Assembly: GCA_964451365.1 (NCBI GenBank)
Contig: CAYVIB010000016.1
Location: 32,861-96,860, forward strand
DNA: 64,000 nucleotides
DNA from: CAYVIB01 sp964451365
Lineage (GTDB): Bacteria; Pseudomonadota; Gammaproteobacteria; Pseudomonadales; Cellvibrionaceae
Reading direction: 5' to 3'
Part shown: piece by piece, positions 15,876 to 24,704 of the stretch
Numbering within the stretch: position 1 is the first letter of the stretch
Layout: each line of letters opens with the position of its first letter
Notes under the pieces: generated by a model
Told to the model about the DNA's origin: nothing
Database searches by the model: none
The model's input: only the letters and a program-made list of their open reading frames with translations
Made by a program: the position numbers and the translations under genes

Positions 15876-17264
15876 GTGAGTGACGTTATTCCAATAATTT
15901 TGTCCGGAGGGGATGGGTCCCGTTTGTGGCCAAAATCGCGTAAGGCGTACCCCAAGCAGCTGCACAAGCTCTATGGTGAATACACGATGCTGCAACACAC
16001 GGCGAACCGTGTGAGGCAGTATGATCACCTGATCGTGGTGTGCAATGAAGAGCAGCGTTTTATGGTTGCTCAGCAACTTGCCGAAGTGCGTGATGTAAAA
16101 GCGGACATACTGTTGGAACCCGCCAGCCGCAACACCGCACCGGCCATCGCCGCGGCAGCTTTATTTGCGAAACAAAAATATGGTGCAACCAAACTTCTGG
16201 TGTTACCTGCTGACCACCTGATCAAGGATTACGCTGCATTTGATTTGTCGGTGAAGATCGGGATGGGCCGCGCTGACAAAGGCTGGCTTGTCACTTTTGG
16301 TGTGGTACCGCAACAACCAGAGACGGGTTTTGGCTACATACAAATGGAAAAAGTGGAGGACCAGGGCGGCTCCCGTGTCGTTAAATTTGTGGAAAAGCCG
16401 GACCAAAAAACAGCCGAAACCTACCTGGAAGATGGCGGCTACCTGTGGAACAGCGGCATGTTTACTCTGCCGGTTGATGTGCTGTTTGATGAACTGGAAA
16501 GGCTAAACGCCGATTGGTTGAATTATTGCTGGCAATCGGTCGTTAATGCCACCAGGGATCTGGATTTCATCCGTCTGGAGCGGGAAAGCTTCGAAAAGTG
16601 CAGGAACATTTCCATTGACTATGCCTTGATGGAGCAAACGGAAAAGGCCTGGGTTGTCCCCTTGGATGCTGGTTGGAGCGACCTGGGAAGCTGGGAGGCA
16701 TTGTGGGAGGCCAGTGAGAAAGATGGAAACGGCAATGCCCGGTTCGGCGATGCTTTTATAAAAGAATGCAGCAATTCCTACGTCCATTCGGAAAGCAGAC
16801 TGGTTACCGCTGTTGGTATGGAAGATGTCGTTATCGTCGATTCGGCGGATGCGCTGTTGGTGGCGAATAAAAGCCAGACCCAAAACGTAAAAGATATTGT
16901 TGAATGGCTAAAAGCCAATCATCGCTCAGAGCACCAGAACCACCGGCAACTCTACAAGCCATGGGGTAGTGTGGACGTTATTGATAAAGGGGAAGGGTAC
17001 CAGGTAAACCGCATAGAAGTTGATCCTGGCGCCAGTTTATCCCTGCAAATGCACCAGCATAGGGCGGAACACTGGGTGGTGTTAAAGGGAATGGCGAAAG
17101 TGGAGCATGATGGCAACAGTTTGTTAGTTGGCGAAAACGAGTCTATATATATAACGCGTCGCGTAAAGCATCGTTTATCGAACCCCGGCAAAGAGCCCCT
17201 GGTGATAATCGAGGTTCAAACGGGCGATTACCTGGATGAAGAGGACATAGTGCGATTTAGCTAG
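15876..17264 (+). CDS. manC: Mannose-1-phosphate guanylyltransferase / mannose-6-phosphate isomerase (ManC/AlgA type)
   Basis: The 462-residue cytoplasmic enzyme makes GDP-mannose. Residues about 1-280 are the nucleotidyltransferase domain with ILSGGDGSRLWPKSRKAYPKQ, FGYIQ, FVEKPD and LWNSGMF. The C-terminal cupin domain carries KPWGSVDVID, QMHQHRAEHW and a metal-binding His/Glu set, giving type II phosphomannose isomerase activity in bifunctional members. The GTG at 15876 is used; the ribosome site is weak. GDP-mannose feeds mannose, rhamnose or fucose branches of the polysaccharide encoded next. Confidence 0.93.
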   Translation: MSDVIPIILSGGDGSRLWPKSRKAYPKQLHKLYGEYTMLQHTANRVRQYDHLIVVCNEEQRFMVAQQLAEVRDVKADILLEPASRNTAPAIAAAALFAKQKYGATKLLVLPADHLIKDYAAFDLSVKIGMGRADKGWLVTFGVVPQQPETGFGYIQMEKVEDQGGSRVVKFVEKPDQKTAETYLEDGGYLWNSGMFTLPVDVLFDELERLNADWLNYCWQSVVNATRDLDFIRLERESFEKCRNISIDYALMEQTEKAWVVPLDAGWSDLGSWEALWEASEKDGNGNARFGDAFIKECSNSYVHSESRLVTAVGMEDVVIVDSADALLVANKSQTQNVKDIVEWLKANHRSEHQNHRQLYKPWGSVDVIDKGEGYQVNRIEVDPGASLSLQMHQHRAEHWVVLKGMAKVEHDGNSLLVGENESIYITRRVKHRLSNPGKEPLVIIEVQTGDYLDEEDIVRFS

Positions 17265-17680
17265 ACTGTTATCTGGCTATTCGAAGCCAAAGCGTGATGT
17301 GGCTGTCTTTCCAGTGGCGCCTACAGGGAGGTTGTGATGCGGCAGATCCGAAGGTACATAGGCTGGCACCAACCGGCCAGAGGTCCGACGTTTCGGATGT
17401 CAAAGCCGAACAACTGGAATCCAGGTGTCCATTGTCGTCATTCCGGCGGCGCCTACACGGATGTGGGTGGTAGAGCATTGCAGGGGCCGAAGCCGAGGCT
17501 CGGAATCCGGAAGTAAGGCTGAAATTAAGGTGTCAGGCTAGGCACCAGCTAAAGCCAAAAAGCTAAAAAAATCAGGCACTTTATTAACATTTTTATAACA
17601 AATGCGTCGCGTAATAAGCTATACTCGCGGCCGCCGAAATATAGACTTGGAACACGGAAAAACAGAACTGGAGCACGTGA
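17265..17680. other. 416-nt gap with degenerate repeats and a possible promoter before the WecA-type gene
   Basis: No gene was found. Degenerate palindromic pieces are present: GGAATCCAGGTG with GTCATTCCGGCG at about 17416-17450, and CGGAATCCGG near 17510, recalling GGAATCC/GGATTCC-type intergenic repeats. A TATACT at 17620-17625 could be a -10 box for the next gene; the -35 is unclear. Confidence 0.4.
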
Positions 17681-18739
17681 ATGGAACTGGGATTTGGAAT
17701 ACTGGCGGTATCTTTTGTAGTGGCGTTCGCCGTAGTCAGGATGTTAAAACCCATAGCGTATTTAGTCGATCTGGTGGACAAACCAGGTGGCCGCAAACAC
17801 CATGAAGGGGTTATCCCGCTCATTGGAGGAATCGCGATTTACTCCAGTGTCTGCATCACCACGTTCCTTTTTATTGATCAGCCGATTTTTATCCGGCTTT
17901 TCCTTCTCGCTGGTGGGCTCATAGTTTTTATGGGAAGCGTGGATGATCGTTATGAGTTAAGTGCTCGGTTTCGGCTTATAGGCCAATTTCTTGTGTCTTG
18001 TATATTTGTGTATGGCCTGGATGTTCACATAGAAAGTTTTGGGAATCTCTTTGGTTTTGGCGATCTTAATCCCGGCTGGCTTGGTTATCCTCTGGCAGTG
18101 TTGTCGCTTATGGGAGTGGTTAACGCCATGAATATGCTGGATGGGATGGATGGCTTAGTTGGGTCTATATCCATGGTTAGCGTTATCGGGCTTGTCGGTT
18201 TATTTGGATCCAACGGAGATGCCACATTCCAGTTGCTATGTTTGGCTTTTATTGGCGCTACTAGTGCATTTCTCATATTTAACATTTGGGGAAGCCCAGT
18301 TCGATCATTCAATAAAGTATTTATGGGGGATGCCGGTAGCATGTTTTTAGGGCTTTCACTTGGCGTGCTGCTCATTGAGGGGTCTCAAAAAGAAATTGGA
18401 GCTTTTTCTCCAGTAGTGGCTTTATGGTTTGTGTTGCTGCCTATGACTGACATGTTCACCATTATGTACCGTCGGATAAAAAGGGGCCGTTCTCCTATGG
18501 ATCCTGATAGGACCCATATTCATCACATAATTATGAGAGCCGGATTTTCTGGTAAGCAAACCTTGTACATGATGGTTCTTATGCAAGCAATCTTTGTTGC
18601 CGTTGGTATCAGCATGATGAAGTATGGTTTACCTGATTGGTTTTCCTTTTTGTTGGCTTTGGTTTTCATTGTGATATATCAGATGTTAATGAAAAGGTCT
18701 TGGAGGTTTATTCGCTGGACGCGAAGACGTTTCGCATAA
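17681..18739 (+). CDS. WecA-type polyprenyl-phosphate N-acetylhexosamine-1-phosphate transferase
   Basis: The 352-residue, many-spanning inner-membrane protein starts lipid-linked glycan synthesis by moving a sugar-1-phosphate from a UDP-sugar to undecaprenyl phosphate. Family landmarks are GGRKHHEGVIPLIGG (about 36-50), VDDR (87-90), NMLDGMDGLVG (151-161), FMGDAGSMFLG (214-224) and DPDRTHIHH (274-282). These include the metal-binding acidic residues and the HIHH loop. It resembles WecA/WbpL more than MraY. The exact sugar cannot be read from sequence. ATG at 17681 with TGGAG upstream. Confidence 0.93.
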   Translation: MELGFGILAVSFVVAFAVVRMLKPIAYLVDLVDKPGGRKHHEGVIPLIGGIAIYSSVCITTFLFIDQPIFIRLFLLAGGLIVFMGSVDDRYELSARFRLIGQFLVSCIFVYGLDVHIESFGNLFGFGDLNPGWLGYPLAVLSLMGVVNAMNMLDGMDGLVGSISMVSVIGLVGLFGSNGDATFQLLCLAFIGATSAFLIFNIWGSPVRSFNKVFMGDAGSMFLGLSLGVLLIEGSQKEIGAFSPVVALWFVLLPMTDMFTIMYRRIKRGRSPMDPDRTHIHHIIMRAGFSGKQTLYMMVLMQAIFVAVGISMMKYGLPDWFSFLLALVFIVIYQMLMKRSWRFIRWTRRRFA

Positions 18740-18892
18740 AGCGGTATTGGGTGGAATATTCTTTACTAATAAGATTCGTGCCGTAGCGAAGTAGCCAAGT
18801 TGGCTTACATGTTTTGATATCAATTATCTGCTTTAGCGAATTCTATACAGCTACCGTTCATAATTACCTTTGCTTAAAAAGCGCAACCTAAA

Positions 18893-19903
18893 ATGCCGAC
18901 AAAAGATTCAACGAGCGACTTTCCACCGCAAAATCAATTGCCTCCTCAGTATTATCAGCTATATTCTGTTAGACCCCCTGTTCAGGATGAAATTGATTTG
19001 CGTGAGCTTTGGCAGGTTGTTTGGCAAGGTAAATGGATAATTATTGCGATAACTTTTTTGTTTGCATTGGGAGCGGTGATTCTCTCTCTTTCTCTACCTA
19101 ATTTATATCAGTCAAAAACTTTGCTCGCGCCTTCAGAGGAAGCTCAAGGGGGGGGGTTATCGGGAATGGCGGGCAAGCTTGGTGGATTGGCGTCTTTGGC
19201 GGGCATTAATCTGGGCAATTCTGGCGGTCAAAATAAAGTAGATATAGCCATAGAAGTACTCAAATCTCGCCAATTTGTTTCAGATTTTATTAATAAGTAT
19301 GATTTATTACCTGCATTGATGGCTGTCGATGGCTGGGACCGCAGTACAGGTGAAGTGCGTTATGATCCTGATATTTATGACAAGGATAAAAAGCAGTGGG
19401 TTAGAGAGGTAAAGCCCCCAAAAAAAGCAGAGCCTTCGAGTTGGGAAGCCTATGAGGAGTTTAAAAACGTTTTGGCGGTATCCAAGGATGAAAAAACGGG
19501 CTTTGTCACGATTGCAGTTGAACATTACTCGCCAGTTGTCGCACAGCGGTGGACGCAGTTGCTGGTGAAGGAAATTAACGAGGTGGTCAGAAAAAAAGAT
19601 GTTGATGAGGCACAGAGAAGTATAAGCTATCTCCAGGAGAAGATGTCGCAAGTACCTCTGGCTGAGATGCGAAATGTTTTTTATCAGCTCATTGAGGAAC
19701 AAACCAAAACTATCATGCTTGCTGAGGTGCGAGATGAGTATATTTTCTCCACCATTGACCCACCCGTTGTGCCGGAAGAAAAGGCTAAGCCAAAAAGGGC
19801 TCTTATTTGTATTCTCGGTACCTTGATTGGTGGGATGCTGGCCATTATGGCTGTTTTTATTCGGCACTTTATATGTGAGGGGCGCAGTCGAACTGACGTT
19901 TAG
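18893..19903 (+). CDS. Wzz-family polysaccharide chain-length determinant
   Basis: The 336-residue protein has a first membrane segment at residues about 47-68 (WIIIAITFLFALGAVILSL), a large periplasmic part with a Gly-rich loop (GGGLSGMAGKLGGLASLAG), a coiled region, and a second membrane segment near residues 304-325 after a proline-containing VVPEEKAKPKR motif. This is the Wzz polysaccharide co-polymerase layout. Wzz sets the chain length made by Wzy. There is no C-terminal tyrosine-kinase domain, so it is not a Wzc. From here base composition drops to AT-rich. Confidence 0.9.
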   Translation: MPTKDSTSDFPPQNQLPPQYYQLYSVRPPVQDEIDLRELWQVVWQGKWIIIAITFLFALGAVILSLSLPNLYQSKTLLAPSEEAQGGGLSGMAGKLGGLASLAGINLGNSGGQNKVDIAIEVLKSRQFVSDFINKYDLLPALMAVDGWDRSTGEVRYDPDIYDKDKKQWVREVKPPKKAEPSSWEAYEEFKNVLAVSKDEKTGFVTIAVEHYSPVVAQRWTQLLVKEINEVVRKKDVDEAQRSISYLQEKMSQVPLAEMRNVFYQLIEEQTKTIMLAEVRDEYIFSTIDPPVVPEEKAKPKRALICILGTLIGGMLAIMAVFIRHFICEGRSRTDV

Positions 19904-20533
19904 TTTGAGACGCGACAGCCTTGTGCATTCCGAATGCGTGGTCGAGAAATTGAAGTCTTCTAAGTAGTCAAAGTGCTTAGAGTTGCTATAGTAGTTAACG
20001 CAGTATGTGTTGAGCGGATCGACTAAGCTTGGGGTTTTCACAAATAAGTTAATTGCCACAAAAATTCATGGCATTAACAAAACCGTTGATCGCTAAACAT
20101 CGCAGTTAGCGATACACATTGTTTCATTAAATGAACGCTACCTGAGCATCTGCTTTTAGCTACAGATTCAAAGATCGTTTATTTTTAATCTGATATTGTT
20201 CCAGTGCTCCTGCTCGACAGATATGCTATCTGACTCCTTTTGGTCCTAATCGAGTGCCATTCATTACAGGCTTCTAAAAGTACTTGAACCAGTATTTTTA
20301 ACTCATTACTATGTGTTCATCTTGTGAACATTTCTTTGTATGGCTTGTTGTTGACGTATATTTGGAATAACTGGTCGTAAGAATGCAATGGGGTCAATTG
20401 CTAGATATTTTAACTGTACATAGAAGCAGGATAAGGAGATATGTAAGTTGTAATAGTATGTTGAGGGCGGTGGCTTTATTGCAACTGATTATTGTTCACC
20501 TGGTTTTGATAAGTAGCTGATCGACACGATATT
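19904..20533. other. 630-nt AT-rich non-coding region upstream of the glycan gene block
   Basis: No gene with protein-like composition is found on either strand; a long minus-strand frame here is the shadow of the Wzz gene running out. A sequence GGGCGGTGGCTTT near 20465 resembles the ops/JUMPstart core GGCGGTAGC used by RfaH, with a mismatch. The region may be the long 5' leader of the following operon. Confidence 0.4.
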
Positions 20534-20854
20534 ATGTTGACTGATGAATACCGCTATAAGATCCTAAAGGCATTAGAGGCTAACCCGTGCGTAAGCCAGC
20601 GCGACCTAGTAAAGCAGCTTGATATTAGTTTAGGTAAAGTAAATTACTGCCTGAAGATGCTCATGGATGTAGGCGCACTAAAAGCGGAAGGTTACAGGTC
20701 GTGTAGGCGTGGCTGTGCCTATACTGTTACAGCGAAAGGTATTCGAGAAAGAGCTGAAGCTGCTGCACGACTTCTTGCGAGCAGATTATCTGAATATGAA
20801 GCGCTAGCTTCAGAAATTGAATCTCTAAAAAGTGAGGTAAGCTTGTCCCGATAA
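20534..20854 (+). CDS. EPS-associated MarR-family transcriptional regulator
   Basis: The 106-residue protein has an N-terminal winged helix: DEYRYKILKALEANP, VSQRDLVKQLDISLGKVNYCLKML. A wing and the phrase TAKGIRERAEAAARLL follow, then a C-terminal coiled coil (YEALASEIESLKSEV). This matches the short MarR-like family found at the head of exopolysaccharide and O-antigen operons. The normal NKRAYLYLLT segment is changed here to CRRGCAYTVT, with extra cysteines. It probably tunes the operon that follows; its DNA site is not known. Confidence 0.85.
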   Translation: MLTDEYRYKILKALEANPCVSQRDLVKQLDISLGKVNYCLKMLMDVGALKAEGYRSCRRGCAYTVTAKGIRERAEAAARLLASRLSEYEALASEIESLKSEVSLSR

Positions 20855-20950
20855 TTAGCTGTGTTGAAACTAATTTCGATGTATGTACTAGATTGGTGTT
20901 GCGAGAAGGTCTGTGTATGACAATGGACAATAAACGTTGGAAATTTTTTT

Positions 20951-22180
20951 ATGAAATCAATTTATAGGCGATTTCTCAGGTTATTTTTAAGGTTTGTATC
21001 CCGTCTTGGTATCTCTAATTCTTGCGATAATCTTCTTAGAGTTTCTCGTCATGATAAAGTGAAGAAGCATGTGGTAATCTCTGCAAATACCTCTTGGTAC
21101 CTCTATAATTTCCGCAGAGGAACGATAAGCAATTTAATAAGTAGCGGTAATTCAGTCACGGCTGTATCTCCCGCTGATGAATATACTGATAGCCTCCTCA
21201 GGCTTGGCTGCTCTCACCTAAACATCTACATTGATCGTAGTGGACTTAATCCTATTCATGAAATAAGAACAATCTATTCATACTTTTTGGTATATAGAAA
21301 GCTTTCCCCCGATGTCGTTCTTAATTTTACACCTAAAGTAAATATTTACAGTACAGCTGTTGCAAAACTATTTGGTATAAAAGTAGTAAACAATATTGCT
21401 GGACTAGGGACATTGTTCATTGACGAAAAGATGGGATCAAAAATCGCCACGCTACTCTACCGTGCCACTCAGCCTTTAGCGGACTACATATTCTTCCAAA
21501 ATAACGATGATTTAGAATTTTTTAAAAGTATGAATATCATCTCGAAATCTAACCGTTATGAAAGGCTGCCTGGTTCAGGAGTTGACTTAAAATATTTTTC
21601 GATTGCGGAGGCGCCAAATGATGAGCCCGTCCGATTTATTCTGGTGGCGAGAATGATAAAAGAGAAGGGCGTTTATTTTTTTGTCGATGCAGCGAAGAAG
21701 GTTAAAATCCGCTATCCACTAACTCAATTTTATCTTCTGGGACCGATTGACGATTTATCATCGAGCGGTATCGATCGACATGTTATAGAGCAATGGGAAT
21801 CGGAAGGAATTGTTAGTTATTTGGGCGTTACTGACGACGTGCGCGAAGTAGTTTGTCGTATGGATTGTTGTGTTCTCCCTTCCTACTATCGAGAGGGCGT
21901 GCCTAAGTCATTGTTAGAGGCTGCTGCGATGGGAAAGCCGATTATAACCACAGATAACGTAGGCTGTAGAGAGGCGGTTGTTGATGGCAAGAGTGGATTC
22001 ATTGTTGATCCTCGAAATGTCGATGCTTTGGTTTCTGCTATGTACTCAATTATAGAGCTTGGACATGAAGGAAGACTTAAAATGGGTAGGTGTGCAAGAG
22101 AATATATTGAAGGTGTGTTTGATGAGCGCCGAGTAATAGATAGGTATCTACATGTTGTGGAGCACGTATATACATCATGA
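20951..22180 (+). CDS. Glycosyltransferase family 4
   Basis: The 409-residue cytoplasmic protein has two Rossmann-like halves. The C-terminal half carries FILVARMIKEKGVYFF, a middle strand LLGPIDD, and the donor-site run PSYYREGVPKSLLEAAAMGKPIITTD, the GT4/GT-B signature (E-x7-E region). N-terminal NTSWYLYNFRRG and NNIAGLGTLF recall WbpT/CapM-type enzymes acting on lipid-linked sugars. Donor and acceptor cannot be assigned. Its stop overlaps the start of the next gene (ATGA). Confidence 0.9.
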   Translation: MKSIYRRFLRLFLRFVSRLGISNSCDNLLRVSRHDKVKKHVVISANTSWYLYNFRRGTISNLISSGNSVTAVSPADEYTDSLLRLGCSHLNIYIDRSGLNPIHEIRTIYSYFLVYRKLSPDVVLNFTPKVNIYSTAVAKLFGIKVVNNIAGLGTLFIDEKMGSKIATLLYRATQPLADYIFFQNNDDLEFFKSMNIISKSNRYERLPGSGVDLKYFSIAEAPNDEPVRFILVARMIKEKGVYFFVDAAKKVKIRYPLTQFYLLGPIDDLSSSGIDRHVIEQWESEGIVSYLGVTDDVREVVCRMDCCVLPSYYREGVPKSLLEAAAMGKPIITTDNVGCREAVVDGKSGFIVDPRNVDALVSAMYSIIELGHEGRLKMGRCAREYIEGVFDERRVIDRYLHVVEHVYTS

Positions 22181-23496
22181 TTGGTAGAGGCGTAAGTTTT
22201 CATAGGCACTTTGTCGTAGCTGCCAGCTTTTTTTGTTTGATTTTCTCCTTTCGTGTCCCCGTGCTTCACAATTCTGCTGTTCTTGTTGGGATTGTATTCT
22301 TACCTTACTGTGTTTTGCATATAAAGCGTAGCTGGATAAAATCAATGCTCTCCTATCCAGGAGTTATAATGCTAGTTTTTATGTATGCCGTTTTGGCTAT
22401 GTTGATATTAATTTATGGAATATTGCATGGAACTTACGATTTTTCTAGACTGGATTCCGTAGCATCAAACTTGGTTACGTTGTCCTGCGTGATTTTTTTT
22501 TCATCATATTTTTATAACATTTTTCGTAATGAAACAGAATCTAATTCATTACTTATTTTTAGTCGCTATATCTATTACAGCTTTTCAATACAAGCTATGG
22601 TAATAACTGCGAGCCTTCTTTCCCCTGCGATCCTAGGTCTGGTACAGCGTTTTCAGATCTCATCCGATGTGGACCGAGCATTGAAATATGAAGGTGTGCG
22701 AGGTCTTGCGTTAGCTGGTGGGCAATTCTTTCCATTGTCATCCGCATTTGCAATAGCACAAATATTTTGTGCTTATTATTTAATTAAAAAACCAAAGATG
22801 AGCATGTTAAACGTTTTATTCATGGCTGTAATAGGGCTCGCAGGCTTAACGGCTGGTAGAACATCGATTATTGGAACTTTTGTCGCGATCACATTATTTA
22901 TTTATGCAGGATTGTTGAACGGGCACCTTAAGAAATTAGTAAAATATTTGGTTGTTTCATTTGTCTTTTTCTTGTGTGGGATTGTTGTAATAGCACATTC
23001 AAAATACAGTGATTTAATTTTTAATACATTCTTGCCTTTTGCGTTTGAATATATATATACATACTTGGATACAGGGAGTGCAAATATAGAATCTACGTCT
23101 GTGCTATCAGAGATGTATTGGAGAATACCCGTCGCGGAATTTCTCCTTGGCTACGGGCGTTACATAAATTCCGATGGAAGTACGTTCATGTATACTGATG
23201 GCGGTTATATGAGAAATTTACTTTTTTTTGGGCTGTTTGGGACTTTTTATTTGGTAGTGTCTCAATTGATTATATTGAGCATGCTTTGGCGAAACCAAGA
23301 CGAACATTTAGCAAAGGTAGTCCTTATATGTCTAGTATGTATGCTTTATTTGCTTCATATCAAAGGAGACGTCTTGCTTCACTTGGTGACAATTCAAACA
23401 ATAATTTCATTATTGCTGATAGCAGTTTTATGTAGAAATTGTTCAGTCTTAACAGAAAGACGAGGAATTCTGTGCTCTCAAGTATTGTTAATTTAG
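22177..23496 (+). CDS. Predicted O-antigen/exopolysaccharide polymerase (Wzy-like)
   Basis: The 439-residue, very hydrophobic protein has about 11-12 membrane segments and a larger periplasmic loop around residues 150-175 and 290-345 (YLDTGSANIESTS, YGRYINSDGSTF). Gene position next to a flippase and the topology fit Wzy. Sequence conservation in Wzy is too low for a firm family call. The start overlaps the preceding glycosyltransferase by ATGA, and the end overlaps the flippase gene. Confidence 0.78.
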   Translation: MIGRGVSFHRHFVVAASFFCLIFSFRVPVLHNSAVLVGIVFLPYCVLHIKRSWIKSMLSYPGVIMLVFMYAVLAMLILIYGILHGTYDFSRLDSVASNLVTLSCVIFFSSYFYNIFRNETESNSLLIFSRYIYYSFSIQAMVITASLLSPAILGLVQRFQISSDVDRALKYEGVRGLALAGGQFFPLSSAFAIAQIFCAYYLIKKPKMSMLNVLFMAVIGLAGLTAGRTSIIGTFVAITLFIYAGLLNGHLKKLVKYLVVSFVFFLCGIVVIAHSKYSDLIFNTFLPFAFEYIYTYLDTGSANIESTSVLSEMYWRIPVAEFLLGYGRYINSDGSTFMYTDGGYMRNLLFFGLFGTFYLVVSQLIILSMLWRNQDEHLAKVVLICLVCMLYLLHIKGDVLLHLVTIQTIISLLLIAVLCRNCSVLTERRGILCSQVLLI

Positions 23497-24704
23497 CGGG
23501 CAGTCAGCTTGCGCAGATCGGATTCAGGTTTGTTGGTTTTTTCTTGGTCGCGGCTTCTTTGTCTGCTGAGTATATAGGTTACTACACTTTCGCTCTGGCA
23601 GTTTCTGCATTTCTAATTAATGTTGTTTCACTTGGTGGGTATAATCTGCTTATGCAGCGAATTGCTGAATGCCAGACGCCTGTGTCTAAGCTTCTTATGC
23701 AGGAGTTCCGGCTTTATTTCTATGCGATAGTCGTAGTCTTCCCGACGGCGGCAGTTGGTATCTACATCTATGGTTCAAAAATTCCTTTTTTTGAAGTATT
23801 TGTTATTTTGATCGTAGATGTTTTTCAGAGTGGAATTCTATTTATATCTACCGCAGTTTTTACTGCTACTGGAAAGATACGAGAATTGCGGAATCTGCGG
23901 ATTGTATATTCGCTTACATTTCTTTTTTCCGGGATAATTTTTTTCGTTTTTTTCGAAATGTTTTATCAGTGGGTTATTGTATTTTCACTATTGGCTTTAA
24001 TAAATTCTCTCATTGGTTTTAAATATTTGTTGTTGCAGTATCCGTTTGTGGCTAACCAGCGCGATTTCGAACCAATTTTGGATCGAATAGATGTGGGAAA
24101 ATGGTATTTTGCTTCTTCAACAGCTAGAGCTATGGTGCCGCTCATGGATAAGTTAGTCTTCTCAATTTTTGGCGACTATCACTCCTTAGGGTTATATGCG
24201 GTTTCCGAAAGAATAAATATAGCTTTGATGGCGCCAGCTACAGCGGTAAACGCTATTTTGGAGCCACGATTCTTTCGTTTGAGAAATAGCTATTCACAAG
24301 CTATTAAGCTTTGGATTAAAAATATATTTGTTGGCTTTGCCTATTCATCGGTTGTTTGTGTTTTGATTCTTCTCTGTATTCCTATGGTGAAGATAACGTT
24401 TCCACAAGCAGCACCGTACCTAGACGTCTTGAAGATTGCGATTTTCCTGTTGGTATCACAGTCACTCTATTATCCCTCCCTTAATTTTCTTAACGGTGTT
24501 GGCCGTCAGAAACTGCGAATAATGTTTATCATTCTTGGAGTATTATTTTTTTTTGGTTTTGTGTTTTTTCTTCCAGATAATGTAAAAGTTGTTTCTCGTA
24601 TAATTGTTTCTGTTTTTTTTTCACAATTTATTATTTTTATATTAACAGCTTGTTTTATTGTAAAGGTATATCATGATTCGAGAAGAGCATCTTCGAGAGA
24701 GTAA
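23472..24704 (+). CDS. Lipid-linked oligosaccharide flippase (Wzx-like, MATE/MOP superfamily)
   Basis: The protein of about 410 residues has 12 predicted membrane segments and the N-terminal pattern SSIVNLAGSQLAQIGFRFVG and YIGYYTFALAVSAFLINV seen in polysaccharide exporters of the MOP superfamily. It should move undecaprenyl-linked repeat units across the inner membrane. The GTG at 23472 has ACGAGGA about 7 nt upstream; a TTG at 23439 in the same frame would add 11 residues but has no ribosome site. It overlaps wzy at its start and the next gene at its end. Confidence 0.87.
   Translation: MLSSIVNLAGSQLAQIGFRFVGFFLVAASLSAEYIGYYTFALAVSAFLINVVSLGGYNLLMQRIAECQTPVSKLLMQEFRLYFYAIVVVFPTAAVGIYIYGSKIPFFEVFVILIVDVFQSGILFISTAVFTATGKIRELRNLRIVYSLTFLFSGIIFFVFFEMFYQWVIVFSLLALINSLIGFKYLLLQYPFVANQRDFEPILDRIDVGKWYFASSTARAMVPLMDKLVFSIFGDYHSLGLYAVSERINIALMAPATAVNAILEPRFFRLRNSYSQAIKLWIKNIFVGFAYSSVVCVLILLCIPMVKITFPQAAPYLDVLKIAIFLLVSQSLYYPSLNFLNGVGRQKLRIMFIILGVLFFFGFVFFLPDNVKVVSRIIVSVFFSQFIIFILTACFIVKVYHDSRRASSRE

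Noticed and set aside
19307..20059. 250-codon minus-strand frame over the Wzz gene end and the following gap
   Set aside because: Its N-terminal part in the gap has no motif or ribosome site, and most of it is opposite Wzz.
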